Shown: in pieces, positions 45,354-53,224 of the stretch
How positions within the stretch are numbered: position 1 is the first letter of the stretch
How the letters are laid out: the number at the start of each line of letters is the position of its first letter
Assembly (NCBI RefSeq): GCF_030268205.1
Contig: NZ_BSQF01000003.1
Location: 235,687 to 299,686, forward strand
Direction of reading: 5' to 3'
Source of the DNA: Allomuricauda sp. NBRC 101325
Lineage (GTDB): Bacteria > Bacteroidota > Bacteroidia > Flavobacteriales > Flavobacteriaceae
DNA length: 64,000 nt
Made by a program: the position numbers and the translations under genes
Notes under the pieces: model-generated
Database searches by the model: none
The model's input: the letters and a program-made list of their open reading frames with translations, nothing else
What the model was told of the DNA's origin: nothing

Positions 45354-46190
45354 AGGGTTAAGGGTTAAGGGTTTAAAGTTATAAGCTCTAAGTTTTAAGT
45401 TGCAGGTTGTCATTTCGACAGAGCATAGCGACGAGAAATCTCATTGTGGGAAAAGTTAAAAGTTGAAATTTGGTGTCATTTCGAGCGAAGTCGAGAAATC
45501 TTTTTCAATGAACAATTCACAATTATCAATAACCAATTTTCAATTACTGACTCCCGATTCCTAACTACAAACATCTAAAAATCAAACCATCGAACAATCC
45601 AATAATCCAGTTGTAAACTCTAAGTTTTAAGTGCAGGTTGTCATTTCGACAGAGCATAGCGACGAGAAATCTCACTATTTGGGAAGTTGAAAAGTGAAAA
45701 GTGAAAAATGGAAAGTTGAAAAGAAGCAGGGACCCTGAGCGAAGTCGAAGGGGCAATTATCAATAGGTAATGAGTTTAAAGTTGAAAATGAAAAAGGTTC
45801 CTAAACGGTGGTTCCTGAGCGGTGGTTCCTGAGCGTAGTCGAAGGAAGACGAAGGAAGTCTAAGGAATTACCAAATTGTAAGTGCTAAGTTTTTAGTGTT
45901 GAGTACGAACAACCATTAACCTTTAACGAAAAACGAATGAACCAGTTGTAAGCTCTAAGTTTTAAGTTGCAGGTTGTCATTTTGACAGAGCGACCGCCTG
46001 CGGCTGGCAGTAAGCGACGAGAAAACTCAATCCGTAATTAACAATGAACAGTATTCAATAATCAATTACTGCTTACTGGCCACCAACTACTAACTACTAA
46101 CTACTAACTACTAACTACTAACTACTATCCACCAATCCCTAACCATCCAAAACTCCAAAAATCTAACATCTAATATCTCAACTCTCATAT
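45354..46190. repeat. Repeat-filled intergenic island B1
   Basis: No credible gene in about 840 bases. It holds three GTCATTTCGACAGAGCATAG-type REP-like units (45414, 45640, 45975, the last with a GC-rich loop insert), GTTCCTGAGCGTAGTCGAAGG palindromes (45810-45870), and CCCTGAGCGAAGTCGAAGGG (45733-45752). It also has phrases such as TCAATAACCAATTTTCAATT and AACGAAAAACGAATGAACC, and 7-base tandem repeats GGGTTAA (45355-45375) and AACTACT (46086-46128). Copies of most of these recur in island B2 beyond the next gene. Confidence 0.8.
45633..45820 (+). repeat. Direct repeat copy 1 flanking lipoprotein gene B
   Basis: Two blocks are perfectly shared with 48052-48260: 45633-45684 (52 bases, the REP-like GTCATTTCGACAG unit) and 45726-45820 (95 bases). 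Between them lie a variable number of GTGAAAA heptamers. The repeat is in direct orientation about 2.4 kb from its partner. Confidence 0.85.
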
Positions 46191-46194
46191 CTAT

Positions 46195-46233
46195 AAAAAA
46201 AAGCCACCGGAAACCTGAAAGTAACCAGTGACT
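46195..46233 (-). terminator. Terminator of lipoprotein gene B
   Basis: On the minus strand AGTCACTGG pairs with CCGGTGGCT (two G-U pairs allowed) across a 14-base loop, followed by an eight-base T-run. It lies 32 bases after the stop codon. Confidence 0.75.
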
Positions 46234-46265
46234 TTACTATGATGAAGTGTTTGGGATAATTTATA

Positions 46266-47753
46266 CTATGGGCAGTTTATACCGTTTGTATATGAAAAAG
46301 TCCAATTATTAGGCGCTGACTGCAAAATATCTACAGCATCGAATGATTCTTGGGTCAGACAAAAATCAACATTGTCGCACCCAAGTTCAACGCCGGGCTG
46401 TACCACCTGTTTTGACCAACCAATTAAGGTATTGGCAAAGTTGGCTGGCGACATTGCAGAATTTTTTAGCATATTTGTCATATCTGTAACACTGCCAATA
46501 GTCCAGTCTCCAAGATCCTGGTTAAAACTAGCAGCATTACTGAACATACCGGACATATCCTCCACCTTGCTCACATTCCATCCGCTAAGATCCCCATTAA
46601 ATTTTGTTGAACCGAACATTGCTGACATATCGGTTATATTGCTTACATCCCACTGACCAATAGCATTGGCAGCCTCTGCATCAAAACTTGCTATTCCGCC
46701 AAACATACTAGCTAAAGAGGTTGTTTGTGACAAATTGGGTGCATCAGTGGCATTGTACTTCATTCCAATGGCCAATGTAAATGCATCGCTCAAACTTTTC
46801 CATTCGATTGCGCCCCATTGATCCATACTTTTTAAACTGATTCTGGTTGAAAACGGAACATTTTCGTACATCACAAAAGTTGGGAACTCGCCCTGTAAGG
46901 CCACGGTACGTTCCCCTGCAGTGGCATACATATGCGTTGGTTGGGCATCATCCACTGCCAACGTAATGTTCTCAATGGTGCCATCGCCCCAGTCTATGGT
47001 AAAATCGTATTCATATTCAACTAAAGTACCCAAGACTAATTCAAAACCATCTTCGGGTATGTTCCAAGTGGTAATAAAGGAGTCGGCACTGGCGGCCAGT
47101 TCACCGGGCTCTATAATGTTGGTAACGGTAATGGTCACGTCTGCAGTTGTAATATCCTGCCCATCGCTTACGCTCACTTTGATCACGTATTGCTTGGTAC
47201 CTTCATAATCAAGGCTCATGCCTTCGGCCAAGCTAATTTCACCAAGTTCATTGATCACGAACAGGTTATCGGTAGTATTGGTAACGATTTCAAAAATAAG
47301 GTTTGCTCCATTGCCATCTGGATCATTGGCCGTTACCGTACCAATTACCTCTGCATCGGTAATGTTCTCCGGTTTTTCAAAGTCCAAACTGCCTGTGCCA
47401 AATACAGGAGCTAGGTTCTTGGTTTCGGTTACGGTAAAGGTATCCCCAGTTGCGGTTTTCCCACCAACGGTAACGGAGACCTTTCCATTGGTTGCACCTG
47501 CGGGTACCGTTACCACCAGTGTAGTGGCCGTTGCACTGGAAATTGTTGCTGTTGCCGTTCCAATTTTTACAGTGTTCTCGGCTGCCGTGGCACTAAAGTT
47601 TTGCCCTTCAATGGTAACCACTGTACCTACAGGCCCCGAAGGTGGGCTAAATTTTGTGATTTTTGGTGTCAATGCATTTGGGGAGTCATCGTCCTTGCTA
47701 CAGGACCAGACCAAAGCAAGGGCCATTAGGGCCAAGGCAAGGTATTTTTTCAT
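46266..47753 (-). CDS. Surface lipoprotein with IPT/TIG, cadherin-like and BspA-type repeats
   Basis: 495 residues from MKKYLALALM; an earlier in-frame ATG at 47780 is less suited to a signal peptide. The lipobox LVWSC gives Cys18, and the following SKDDD is an acidic surface-export signal. An IPT/TIG domain at about 28-108 (ITKFSPPSGPVGTVVTIEGQNF) is followed by one cadherin-like domain at about 115-220 (ANDPDGNGANLIFEI), a PKD-like part (FTIDWGDGTIENITL), and DUF285 repeats at about 355-450 (GQWDVSNITDMSAMF, NGDLSGWNVSKVEDMSGMF). Paralogue of the gene at 14703 with its first domain exchanged. Probable adhesin. Confidence 0.9.
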   Translation of the reverse strand: MKKYLALALMALALVWSCSKDDDSPNALTPKITKFSPPSGPVGTVVTIEGQNFSATAAENTVKIGTATATISSATATTLVVTVPAGATNGKVSVTVGGKTATGDTFTVTETKNLAPVFGTGSLDFEKPENITDAEVIGTVTANDPDGNGANLIFEIVTNTTDNLFVINELGEISLAEGMSLDYEGTKQYVIKVSVSDGQDITTADVTITVTNIIEPGELAASADSFITTWNIPEDGFELVLGTLVEYEYDFTIDWGDGTIENITLAVDDAQPTHMYATAGERTVALQGEFPTFVMYENVPFSTRISLKSMDQWGAIEWKSLSDAFTLAIGMKYNATDAPNLSQTTSLASMFGGIASFDAEAANAIGQWDVSNITDMSAMFGSTKFNGDLSGWNVSKVEDMSGMFSNAASFNQDLGDWTIGSVTDMTNMLKNSAMSPANFANTLIGWSKQVVQPGVELGCDNVDFCLTQESFDAVDILQSAPNNWTFSYTNGINCP

Positions 47754-47844
47754 GTGTGTTAATTTTTTCAAATGTTCCATAACAATGTTTTATTACGATT
47801 ATCCATGCAAATTCTTGCTTTTAGCTTTGCTATTGGGTCACGAT

Positions 47845-47893
47845 CTTACCAATGCCCCTTTTGGGTTGATGGATGATGGGTTTCGGTTGACGG
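47845..47893 (-). promoter_or_regulatory. LytTR-like direct-repeat operator upstream of lipoprotein gene B
   Basis: TTGATGG (47866) and TTGACGG (47887) are exactly 21 bases apart, and a degenerate CTTACCA sits 21 bases before them at 47845. The 14-base spacer ATGCCCCTTTTGGG matches the spacer at lipoprotein gene A in 13 of 14 positions. The array ends about 92 bases from the ATG at 47753. Confidence 0.55.
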
Positions 47894-48790
47894 GGATGGA
47901 CAATAAACTGTGAACAATGAACAGTGAACAATGAATAATTAGCAATGAGGTGAAGGGGGAAAAGTTAAATGTTAAAAGTTAAAAGTGGAAAGTAAAAAGG
48001 TTGAAAGCTTTAAGCTGTATGCTGTAAGCTCTAAGTGTTAAGTTTTAAGTTGCAGGTTGTCATTTCGACAGAGCATAGCGACGAGAAATCTCACTATTTG
48101 GGAAAGTGAAAAGTGAAAAGTGAAAAGTGAAAAGTGAAAAGTGAAAAGTGAAAAGTTGAAAAGAGGCAGGGACCCTGAGCGAAGTCGAAGGGGCAATTAT
48201 CAATAGGTAATGAGTTTAAAGTTGAAAATGAAAAAGGTTCCTAAACGGTGGTTCCTGAGCTTAGTTGAAGGAAGTCGAAGGAACAATCAAGTTGTAAGCT
48301 CTAAGTTTTAAGTTGGAAGTGGATTAATCGAACAACCATCAACGAAAAACGAATAAACCAGTTGTAAGCTCTAAGTTTTAAGTTGCAGGTTGTCATTTCG
48401 ACAGAACGTACGCCTACTGGGGTATGGTGCTTTAACGTCCCACTTTAGGTTGACACGAATTTCACGAAAGTCGATAATGTTTTATTGGATAAAATGTGTA
48501 ATTCTGAACAAAGTGAAGAATCTAATATTTAGATAACAATGTTTAAGTGTAAAGGGCTAAAGGCAAAAGGTAAAGTTCTAAGTTAAAGGGGCGGACAATC
48601 GAGAAACCATCAACCAAAAACGAATTAACAATTAGCAATAAGCAATGTTCAATTACCAATTACTGTTTACTAACTATTTGTTTCGAACAATCGAATAATC
48701 CAAAAATTCAGCTGTAAGGGTCTAGTTTTAAGTTGGAGTGGAGATTACCGAACAACTATGAACCATCAACGAAAAACGAATCCACAAAGC
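47894..48790. repeat. Repeat-filled intergenic island B2
   Basis: No credible gene in about 900 bases. It has a CAATGAACAGTGAACAATG-type run at 47908-47950, about seven tandem GTGAAAA heptamers (48105-48154), REP-like GTCATTTCGACAGAGCATAG units (48059, 48392), the 95-base block shared with island B1 (48166-48260), AACCATCAACCAAAAACGAA phrases (48340-48355, 48605-48624, 48755-48782) and CACGAATTTCACGAAA. It ends a few bases before the stop of the next leftward gene. Confidence 0.8.
48052..48260 (+). repeat. Direct repeat copy 2 flanking lipoprotein gene B
   Basis: Partner of 45633-45820. 48052-48103 and 48166-48260 are base-for-base identical to 45633-45684 and 45726-45820; the intervening GTGAAAA tract is longer here (about seven units). 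Confidence 0.85.
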
Positions 48791-50242
48791 TTAATCGTTC
48801 TCTTCCAACACCTGACGTGTAAAGAGCTGTTTTTCCTTAATGATTTCGGCAATACCCTCTGGAAGTTCGTTTTCCCAGCCTTCTTCGTTGTCGATGATTT
48901 TTTTGAGTACATCCCTTGAGAAGATATGCATCACATCTGGATCGTAATCAATAATGTCCATTACCTTACCATTGTACTTGAAGAACTTGTACAATTCCTT
49001 CATTCTCGGATGGACTTTTACATTATTGCTGGTTAATATTTGTCCAGTTTCTGGATCTTTCATTGGGTATAGGTACACCTTCAGATCCTTGAAGAACAAT
49101 TTTCCGAAGGCTTCGAGGATACCACCACTTAAGTGACGGTAATATTTTTCATCGAATACATCCACCAAGTTGTTTACCCCCATGGTCAATCCAATTTTTG
49201 CCTTGGTGTAATTATTGAAGAATTCGACCAATTTGTAATACTCTTGGAAGTTGGAAATCAACACATTATGACCCAATGAGCAGAGGAGTTCCGCACGATC
49301 CATAAAATCCTGTTCGTCAATTTCCCCCGCTGCTTTTAGGTTGGAAAGGGTAATTTCAAAAACCACGATGGTATTCTTGTACTCAACGGTCTGTTCACGA
49401 ACAAAAATATCGTAGGATTTTTGGAACATATCCATATTTACCTTGGTAACAGGTCTAAAACTACCACGGAGCGCCAAGATATTCTTTTTGTACAGTACGG
49501 CAGCTGGCAACAGGTTGTTTCCATCTGGCCCGAACATCACGGCATCCGTCATACCGTTCTTGATCAACTGCAAACTCATCAAACGGTTGTCCACATCGAT
49601 AAAATTGGGCCCCGTAAAATTGATCATATCAATTTCCAAGGTGTCCTTATCAATGTGGTCGTATAGATATTTGAGCAGTTTTTTAGGCTTGTCGAACTTA
49701 AAGAAGGCCCCGTACATCAAATTCACACCAAGAATACCCAATGTTTCTTGTTGCAAACGGGCTTCATTCTGTTTAAATCGAATATGGAGAACAATTTCGT
49801 CATACTCCTTTTGCTTGGGATCCAACTGAAAACGAAGTCCAACCCAACCGTGCCCCTTGTATCTTTTGGAAAAGTCAATGGTGGCCACCGTATTGGCAAA
49901 ACAGAAATAAAGGTAATCGGGATTGTTGTCGCGGCTGATACGTTCTTCCACCAAGCGCATTTCGTGGTTCAACATTTTTTTCAAACGCGATTGGGTCACA
50001 TAACGCCCATCTTCCTCAATACCATAAATGGCATCACTAAAACTTTTGTCGTAGGCACTCATCGCCTTTGCAATGGTACCCGATGCACCACCTGCCCTAA
50101 AAAAATGTCTTGCGGTTTCTTGTCCAGCCCCAATTTCTGCAAAGGTCCCATAAATATCCTTGTTCAGGTTAATGCGCAGGGTCTTAGCTTTTAGGGAGGG
50201 AATATTCTCGAAGTTATTTTCTCTACTAGGTATAGCGGGCAT
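48791..50242 (-). CDS. Conserved Bacteroidetes protein of about 480 residues, unknown function
   Basis: 483 residues, soluble, no signal peptide or membrane segment. It starts MPAIPSRENNFENIPSLKAKTLRINL. Striking segments are GTFAEIGAGQETARHFFRAGGASGTIAKAMSAYDK, LGVNLMYGAFF, AVMFGPDGNNLLPAAVLYKKNILALRGSFRPVT, LISNFQEYYKLVEFF and SGGILEAFGKLFFKDLKVYLYPM. I recall it only as a widely conserved Bacteroidetes protein; automatic annotations as a TonB receptor or adenylyltransferase do not fit what I see. Ala/Gly-rich and nucleotide-loop-like stretches suggest an enzyme, but no catalytic motif is certain. It has its own -7 box and is divergent from the MBL-fold gene. Confidence 0.8.
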   Translation of the reverse strand: MPAIPSRENNFENIPSLKAKTLRINLNKDIYGTFAEIGAGQETARHFFRAGGASGTIAKAMSAYDKSFSDAIYGIEEDGRYVTQSRLKKMLNHEMRLVEERISRDNNPDYLYFCFANTVATIDFSKRYKGHGWVGLRFQLDPKQKEYDEIVLHIRFKQNEARLQQETLGILGVNLMYGAFFKFDKPKKLLKYLYDHIDKDTLEIDMINFTGPNFIDVDNRLMSLQLIKNGMTDAVMFGPDGNNLLPAAVLYKKNILALRGSFRPVTKVNMDMFQKSYDIFVREQTVEYKNTIVVFEITLSNLKAAGEIDEQDFMDRAELLCSLGHNVLISNFQEYYKLVEFFNNYTKAKIGLTMGVNNLVDVFDEKYYRHLSGGILEAFGKLFFKDLKVYLYPMKDPETGQILTSNNVKVHPRMKELYKFFKYNGKVMDIIDYDPDVMHIFSRDVLKKIIDNEEGWENELPEGIAEIIKEKQLFTRQVLEEND

Positions 50243-50262
50243 ATCCGAAAGTTTATCGTAGG

Positions 50263-50270
50263 CAAAGTTA
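50263..50270 (-). promoter_or_regulatory. -7 element of the 483-residue protein gene
   Basis: Minus-strand TAACTTTG, a perfect TAnnTTTG match, is 20 bases before the ATG at 50242. Confidence 0.5.
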
Positions 50271-50304
50271 CACTCTTAACGCAATCTATTAAATAAATAA
50301 GTTA

Positions 50305-50312
50305 TAATTTTG
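50305..50312 (+). promoter_or_regulatory. -7 element of the MBL-fold gene
   Basis: TAATTTTG matches TAnnTTTG. Transcription would start near 50318, so an upstream TTG start codon at 50310 is unlikely. Confidence 0.5.
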
Positions 50313-50318
50313 GAAATA

Positions 50319-51095
50319 ATGGATGATCAAATGACCATTACTTTTCTGGGCACGGGTACTTCGCAGGGAATTCCCATTATTGGAAGCAATCATCCTGTTT
50401 GCCTGAGCACCGACCCAAAGGACAAAAGATTGCGTGTTTCCGTTTTAATTTCGTGGAAAGATTATAATTATGTGATTGATTGTGGTCCTGATTTTAGGCA
50501 ACAGATGCTTTCCAATCCCATTGATCATTTGAACGGAATTTTATTCACACACGAGCATGCCGACCACACAGCCGGAATCGATGATATTCGTCCTTTTTTC
50601 TTCAGACAGGGCGATATTCCCATTTATGCGCATGCCAGGGTAATCGAATCTTTAAAAAGACGCTTCGATTATATTTTCGCCAATGAAAACCGTTATCCCG
50701 GGGCGCCCGCAGTACAGGTGTTCGAAGTGAAAAAGGATAAAAACATCCCATTGGGTGATCTGGATGTGGTCCCCATTGAATGCTACCACAATCGACTACC
50801 TGTCTTAGGATACCGATTTGGTGAATTTGTGTACTTGACCGATGTAAAAAAGGTACATGAAGATGAAATCAAAAAAATGAAGGGAGCAAAGGTGTTGGTG
50901 GTGAATGCCCTCCGAATTGAGCCTCACCATTCCCATTTTAATTTGGAAGAAGCTTTGGAGTTCGCCCAAGAGGTTGGAGCGGAGCAAACCTATTTTACAC
51001 ATATTAGCCACTTGTTGGGTTTTCACGAAGAAGTGGAGAAAAATCTGCCCGAAAATGTACATTTGGCCTACGATAACCTACAAATAAAAATTTAA
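50319..51095 (+). CDS. MBL-fold metallo-hydrolase (PhnP-like)
   Basis: 258 residues from ATG 50319; ATG 50331 (MTITFLGTGTSQG) is equally plausible given the promoter position. The metal-binding motif THEHADHTAGIDD is at about 75, and further ligand histidines and aspartate are in PIECYHNRLPVLGYRFGEFVYLTDVKK, HHSHFNLEEALEFA and TYFTHISHLLGFHEEV. The sequence is of the beta-lactamase-fold phosphodiesterase type related to PhnP/RNase Z. The substrate is unknown; no phn genes are near. The next gene starts two bases after the stop. Confidence 0.9.
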   Translation: MDDQMTITFLGTGTSQGIPIIGSNHPVCLSTDPKDKRLRVSVLISWKDYNYVIDCGPDFRQQMLSNPIDHLNGILFTHEHADHTAGIDDIRPFFFRQGDIPIYAHARVIESLKRRFDYIFANENRYPGAPAVQVFEVKKDKNIPLGDLDVVPIECYHNRLPVLGYRFGEFVYLTDVKKVHEDEIKKMKGAKVLVVNALRIEPHHSHFNLEEALEFAQEVGAEQTYFTHISHLLGFHEEVEKNLPENVHLAYDNLQIKI

Positions 51096-51096
51096 G

Positions 51097-51594
51097 ATGT
51101 TGAAGAGTAGAATATTTTTATACCTGTTTGTTTTTACCTTTTTATTGGTGCTTTTTCAATTTGTGACGGCCAATAATATGCAAAAAGCGTTGACCGAAGA
51201 TGTGCAACAAAGGGATGCTAAATTGGAAAAATTGGAAGACTCCTTACAGACGATGCACCTAAAGGTGTTGGATATGCAATACTTTTCTTTAGAGAACAAT
51301 GATGATGCTTTGGTATACTACGACCATTTGAACCTAGAAAATCCAACCCGCTATATTGAGGACAAATTATTGGAAACCAATGAACAATCTGGAGATAATC
51401 CTTTAATTCCGTATGAGGGGATGGAAAGCGATTTTAAAATCAATAAGATCAAGGTACTCAACCATAAATGGATCCTGACCGATTTTTCAGATGGGAAATA
51501 TTGGGGCGAGCTTTTGTTGGAATATGAACTTAAGGATGATCTAAGTATCGACTTCACCATGATGAATCATTTGTTGTATGCGAGGAGCAATTAA
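51097..51594 (+). CDS. Membrane-anchored protein with coiled coil, unknown function
   Basis: 165 residues. An N-terminal membrane anchor (RIFLYLFVFTFLLVLFQFV) is followed by a coiled-coil-like stretch (MQKALTEDVQQRDAKLEKLEDSLQTM) and a soluble domain of about 100 residues ending DFTMMNHLLYARSN. The middle (LSLENNDDALVYYDHLNLENP-like) and the end (HKWILTDFSDGKYWGELLLEYEL) read as a compact conserved domain. Co-transcribed with the MBL-fold gene. I do not recognise a named family. Confidence 0.75.
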   Translation: MLKSRIFLYLFVFTFLLVLFQFVTANNMQKALTEDVQQRDAKLEKLEDSLQTMHLKVLDMQYFSLENNDDALVYYDHLNLENPTRYIEDKLLETNEQSGDNPLIPYEGMESDFKINKIKVLNHKWILTDFSDGKYWGELLLEYELKDDLSIDFTMMNHLLYARSN

Positions 51595-52231
51595 CAATTT
51601 TCAATAAGCAATAAGGTTAAGGGTAAAAGTTAAAAGTAATAAGTGCTAAGTTTTAAGTTAGAAGTTGTCGTGGCTGGCAGACAGTCGAAGGAACACTTTC
51701 AATTAGTAATTTCCAATAAACAATTTTCAATAAGCAATAAGCAATAAGCAGTAGGCAATTGGAATATAGTAATCGGTTCCTGAGCGCCCGCCTTCGGCTG
51801 GCAGGGAGTCGAGAACAATTTAATGAATTGTTGCTAACATAACGTCATGTTAACCTCCTGTCTGCTGAAAGGCACGAAGTTTCAACATCTTATCTTAGTT
51901 AGGTTGATACGCCTGCCTGCCGGAGGCAGAAATTTCACGAATTACTAAAATTTCATATTGATTGGAGTTTATCATTCTCAACAACGTGAAGAATCTTTAT
52001 TCAATGAGCAATTAGCAATAAACAATGAAGAATCAACGAAAAAAGAATTAGCAATTTCACTTATCAGAACTCTAACCACTAAATTCCATCAATCCAATAA
52101 TCCAGTAATCAAAAAATCTCACTACTCATATCCCAATACTCGTTATCTAAATTAAGATTCTTCGGTCGCAATGCTCTCTCAGAATGACAAATGAAATTAT
52201 CTAGTAATCCAACAATCCAAAAATCCAAGCA
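51595..52231. repeat. Repeat-filled intergenic island C
   Basis: No credible gene. It has CAATAAG heptamers (51728-51750), TTTCAATAAGCAATAAGG-type phrases, and a GAGCG...AGTCGAG palindrome with a GC-rich loop (51784-51812). It also holds GCCTGCCTGCCGGAGGCAG (51910-51930), TCATTCTCAACAACGTGAAG (51970-51990), AATCCAATAATCCAGTAATC (52088-52110) and TTCTTCGGTCGCAATGCTCT with TCAGAATGAC (52160-52188). The short open frame around 51960-52155 is a translation of these phrases. Confidence 0.75.
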
Positions 52232-52891
52232 TCAAATCCGTTCTACCAACCACTTTTTAAAGGAGTAGAAATTTTGGGGAGAAACGCCATGACCAACAGG
52301 GAATTCCTCAAAAGTATTGTCAATGCCCATTTCATTCAAGAATTCTGGAGCTTTTTGAGCCCATTCCAGAGGAATTACTTGGTCCACCTGTCCGTGCGAG
52401 GAATAGAAATTAAGATGGCTATGGTCTTTTGTTTGGTAATCTTCCGCTAAAATTTTCTGGTTGATGTATCCGCTCAAAGCAATTACATTTTTCACTTTTT
52501 CAGGGTAGGAGAGAGCAACCGCATAACTTAGAATAGTCCCTTGACTGAACCCTAAAAGGGTAATATTGGAGGTATCCAAATTGTAAGCAGCGATCGCTTC
52601 ATCAATAAATTGCGCAATTTTATCCCTTGACTCCTTGGCTTGTTCATCATCACTCCATTTACCTTGTTCGGCATCAAAATTAATGGCATACCAGGCATGG
52701 CCAAAAGGCTCCAAACTATAGGGTGCTTTTACCGAAAACACCATCAACTCTTCTGGAAGTTCTGGAGCAAAAGAGAATAAATCCTCTTCATTACTGCCAT
52801 ACCCGTGAAACATGAACAGGGCAGGTTTTTTTTCAATATTGGAGTTGGATGGACGTAAAAGATATTCTAACGATAGTGGGGTGGGGGACAT
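52232..52891 (-). CDS. Alpha/beta-hydrolase, carboxylesterase/phospholipase family
   Basis: 219 residues, cytosolic. The nucleophile elbow is GFSQGT (Ser about 114), the oxyanion region is MFHGYGSNEEDLF, and Asp and His are in HGQVDQVIPLEWA and PVGHGVSPQNF. These fit the YpfH/phospholipase-carboxylesterase group (PF02230 type), which hydrolyses short-chain esters or acyl-thioesters. Last gene of a four-gene operon with a BatA-like protein, a dihydroorotase-like protein and a DUF4870 protein. Confidence 0.9.
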   Translation of the reverse strand: MSPTPLSLEYLLRPSNSNIEKKPALFMFHGYGSNEEDLFSFAPELPEELMVFSVKAPYSLEPFGHAWYAINFDAEQGKWSDDEQAKESRDKIAQFIDEAIAAYNLDTSNITLLGFSQGTILSYAVALSYPEKVKNVIALSGYINQKILAEDYQTKDHSHLNFYSSHGQVDQVIPLEWAQKAPEFLNEMGIDNTFEEFPVGHGVSPQNFYSFKKWLVERI

Positions 52892-52900
52892 TGTAAAATT

Positions 52901-53224
52901 TTATGAAATGAATGTGAACCATTTTTGAAAATAGACGCCTAAAAAAGGTAGGGGCTTGGTTTTTTCGTTCAAGGCTTGTAAAAAGCCGAAAACCCAAATC
53001 ACCAAATAAAAAATATAAATGGGAATGGATAAAAACACCATTCCAGAATAGGTAAGCAAAATGGCCAATGCATGAAAAAGTACATGGATTCCAAAAGCTT
53101 GACGAATATGGAATCTGGCAAATTTATTTTTGGGTTCCATATTCATTGTAATGGCGATCAAACAACCAATAATGGTTATGTAGGCCACAATGGCGGCGGA
53201 CTTACCTTCCTGAACTTCACTCAT
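52901..53224 (-). CDS. DUF4870-like small membrane protein
   Basis: 107 residues with three or four hydrophobic segments: AAIVAYITIIGCLIAITMNM, a conserved FARFHIRQAFGIHVLFHALAILL and IPIYIFYLVIWVFGFLQAL. The FHIRQAFG segment is characteristic of the DUF4870/Tic20-like family of small membrane proteins with unknown function. The start overlaps the stop of the dihydroorotase-like gene (TAATG). Confidence 0.85.
   Translation of the reverse strand: MSEVQEGKSAAIVAYITIIGCLIAITMNMEPKNKFARFHIRQAFGIHVLFHALAILLTYSGMVFLSIPIYIFYLVIWVFGFLQALNEKTKPLPFLGVYFQKWFTFIS

Noticed and set aside
47218-47913. Long open frame on the plus strand opposite lipoprotein gene B (231 codons)
   Set aside because: It is antisense to a well-supported lipoprotein with recognisable domains; its translation is Ser/Val/Pro-rich shadow sequence with no motif or ribosome site.
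48105-48154. Possible CRISPR-like array
   Set aside because: The units are seven bases without spacers, so it is a microsatellite; no cas genes are present.
51958-52155. 65-codon open frame in island C
   Set aside because: Translates the dispersed phrases (EQLAINNEE); no start signal or conservation evidence.
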